Source: Amblyornis subalaris | Lineage: Eukaryota; Chordata; Aves; Passeriformes; Ptilonorhynchidae | Reading direction: 5' to 3' | Assembly: GCA_018881555.1 (NCBI GenBank) | Contig: JACAXG010000007.1 | Coordinates: 16,349,235 to 16,413,234 of the forward strand | Length of the DNA stretch: 64,000 nt | Shown: piece by piece, positions 63,060 to 64,000 of the stretch | How positions within the stretch are numbered: position 1 is the first letter of the stretch | Layout of the letters: every line of letters starts with the position of its first letter | Notes under the pieces: model-generated | The model's database searches: none | The model's input: the letters and a program-made list of their open reading frames with translations, nothing else | Told to the model about the DNA's origin: nothing | Position numbers and translations under genes: made by a program

Positions 63060-64000
63060 GCAACACTACAATAAAAGGCTAGGAAAGGAATCCTCACTAA
63101 TATTTTCTTGTAAGCCCATAAAATTTTGAAATTTATTTTGCCCTCTAGAGCAGCAAAGTGTTAGTAGTTAATCTCTGTACTTGTATTATCTTTCAGAAAC
63201 TTGCTTTGTTTTTCCATCCGATAGTAATGTAATGATTTGGTAATGAAACAATTCTTCTAACAGCTATGCTTTGCATATTACAACCAAAGAAAGGAAAAAA
63301 AAGGCTAAACATGAAACCCATTCTTTTACTTGCCATAAAGTCACTTCACTGCAAACATTCCCTGCAAATACACAGTCACTGCAAAAGGAGTTTTTCCACT
63401 TCCCTTGGGAAAGCGAGATCTTTACTACCAACATGTCTCTAACATCGGTGTTTAAATCCAGTCGCAGAACATTACTCCAATGCATAAAAAGTTTTAGACA
63501 AGCAAAATCTACAAGGCTACAGTCCCAAAGTTANGGTATCACAAAATATTTATTCCCACTGGAATCATGACAATGATGGATGCTTTTCTATTTTGCTGTA
63601 AAATATTTCAAGAGATCCTCGCTCTGAGCATTATATATGTATTGTTCATGTAAATATACCATTAATATATGAGCCAGGCATTAGTTTTCCCTTAGTTCAG
63701 GAAGGTATAACTGCTCATGTATAAATCAAGTCTAGTCACAACTTTATCTTCAAGACAGCAGTGAGCACAAACAAGCTTCTGTTATTATCAGGCAGGCAAA
63801 CTGTTATTGTCATTCAGACACACAAATATGATCAAAAAGAAATTACTTGAAAACAAGCAATTTAATTTATATGTAAGCTGGATCAAGGCCAAACGCACAG
63901 CAGAATGAAGGAGTGAAAGGTTTTCAGGTAGTTTTCTCATCCTGCATTTTAAATAAGAGTTACTTCCATGGAAGAACAGCTGATGTGTGCACAGCTCTGT
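63060..64000. other. Upstream of the minus-strand gene model; no promoter recognised
   Basis: No TATA box, CpG island or further certain exon is visible. A possible 32-base exon (63346-63315 on the - strand) lies between a TATTTGCAG acceptor and a CAA|GTAAAAG donor, but its phase does not fit exon 1. If exon 1 is internal, more exons must lie beyond 64000. Confidence 0.4.

Noticed and set aside
63315..63346. 32-base exon candidate between TATTTGCAG and CAA|GTAAAAG
   Set aside because: It ends in phase 0, while the exon 1 frame needs phase 1 or 2 at its possible acceptors. Too short to stand alone.
1..64000. tRNA, rRNA, CRISPR arrays, operons, bacterial promoters
   Set aside because: No cloverleaf with A and B boxes, no regular spaced repeats, and the CR1 and LTR content marks the DNA as avian nuclear.

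Overview
The window looks like ordinary bird nuclear DNA, most likely from a songbird or another neoavian. It is AT-rich and carries five 3'-end fragments of CR1, the dominant avian LINE. It also carries a 588-bp solo LTR of a type I associate with passerine ERVL-like retroviruses. There are no operons, ribosome binding sites, rRNA, recognisable tRNA genes or CRISPR arrays. Most open frames are short and have no family signature, splice context or codon pattern suggesting function, so they are left out.

Layout. Positions 1-5.5 kb hold only microsatellites. About 5.59-7.11 kb holds a broken, compact retrovirus-like element on the + strand, with gag-like and env-tail-like pieces and no visible pol. 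A weak LTR-like signal lies on the - strand near 9.9-10.26 kb. From 10.3 to 45.5 kb I see mainly non-coding DNA with simple repeats, a 20-bp tandem repeat (23.3 kb), a GC-richer block (25.5-27.3 kb), a CR1 (32.3 kb), the solo LTR (37.4 kb) and three stretches that read like conserved regulatory DNA. A CR1 follows at 45.5 kb.

The main result is a probable multi-exon protein-coding gene on the - strand from about 63.05 kb down to 46.80 kb. Seven candidate exons have splice-like boundaries, open frames and matching intron phases. They start at an ATG in a strong initiation context (63050) and end in a 73-codon terminal exon with a TAA stop (46804). Together they total 861 bases, exactly 287 codons with the stop (286 residues). 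I do not recognise the protein. The first two exons, the 29-bp exon and the completeness of the chain are inferences; the last two exons are the best supported. Its introns contain CR1 copies at 49.8, 55.6 and 58.4 kb.

Nothing here shows a new defence or mobile system. The points most worth checking are the unidentified gene, its 29-bp microexon next to a CR1, a possible stop-introducing cassette exon, the pol-less retrovirus remnant, and the solo LTR with its near-perfect target duplication.
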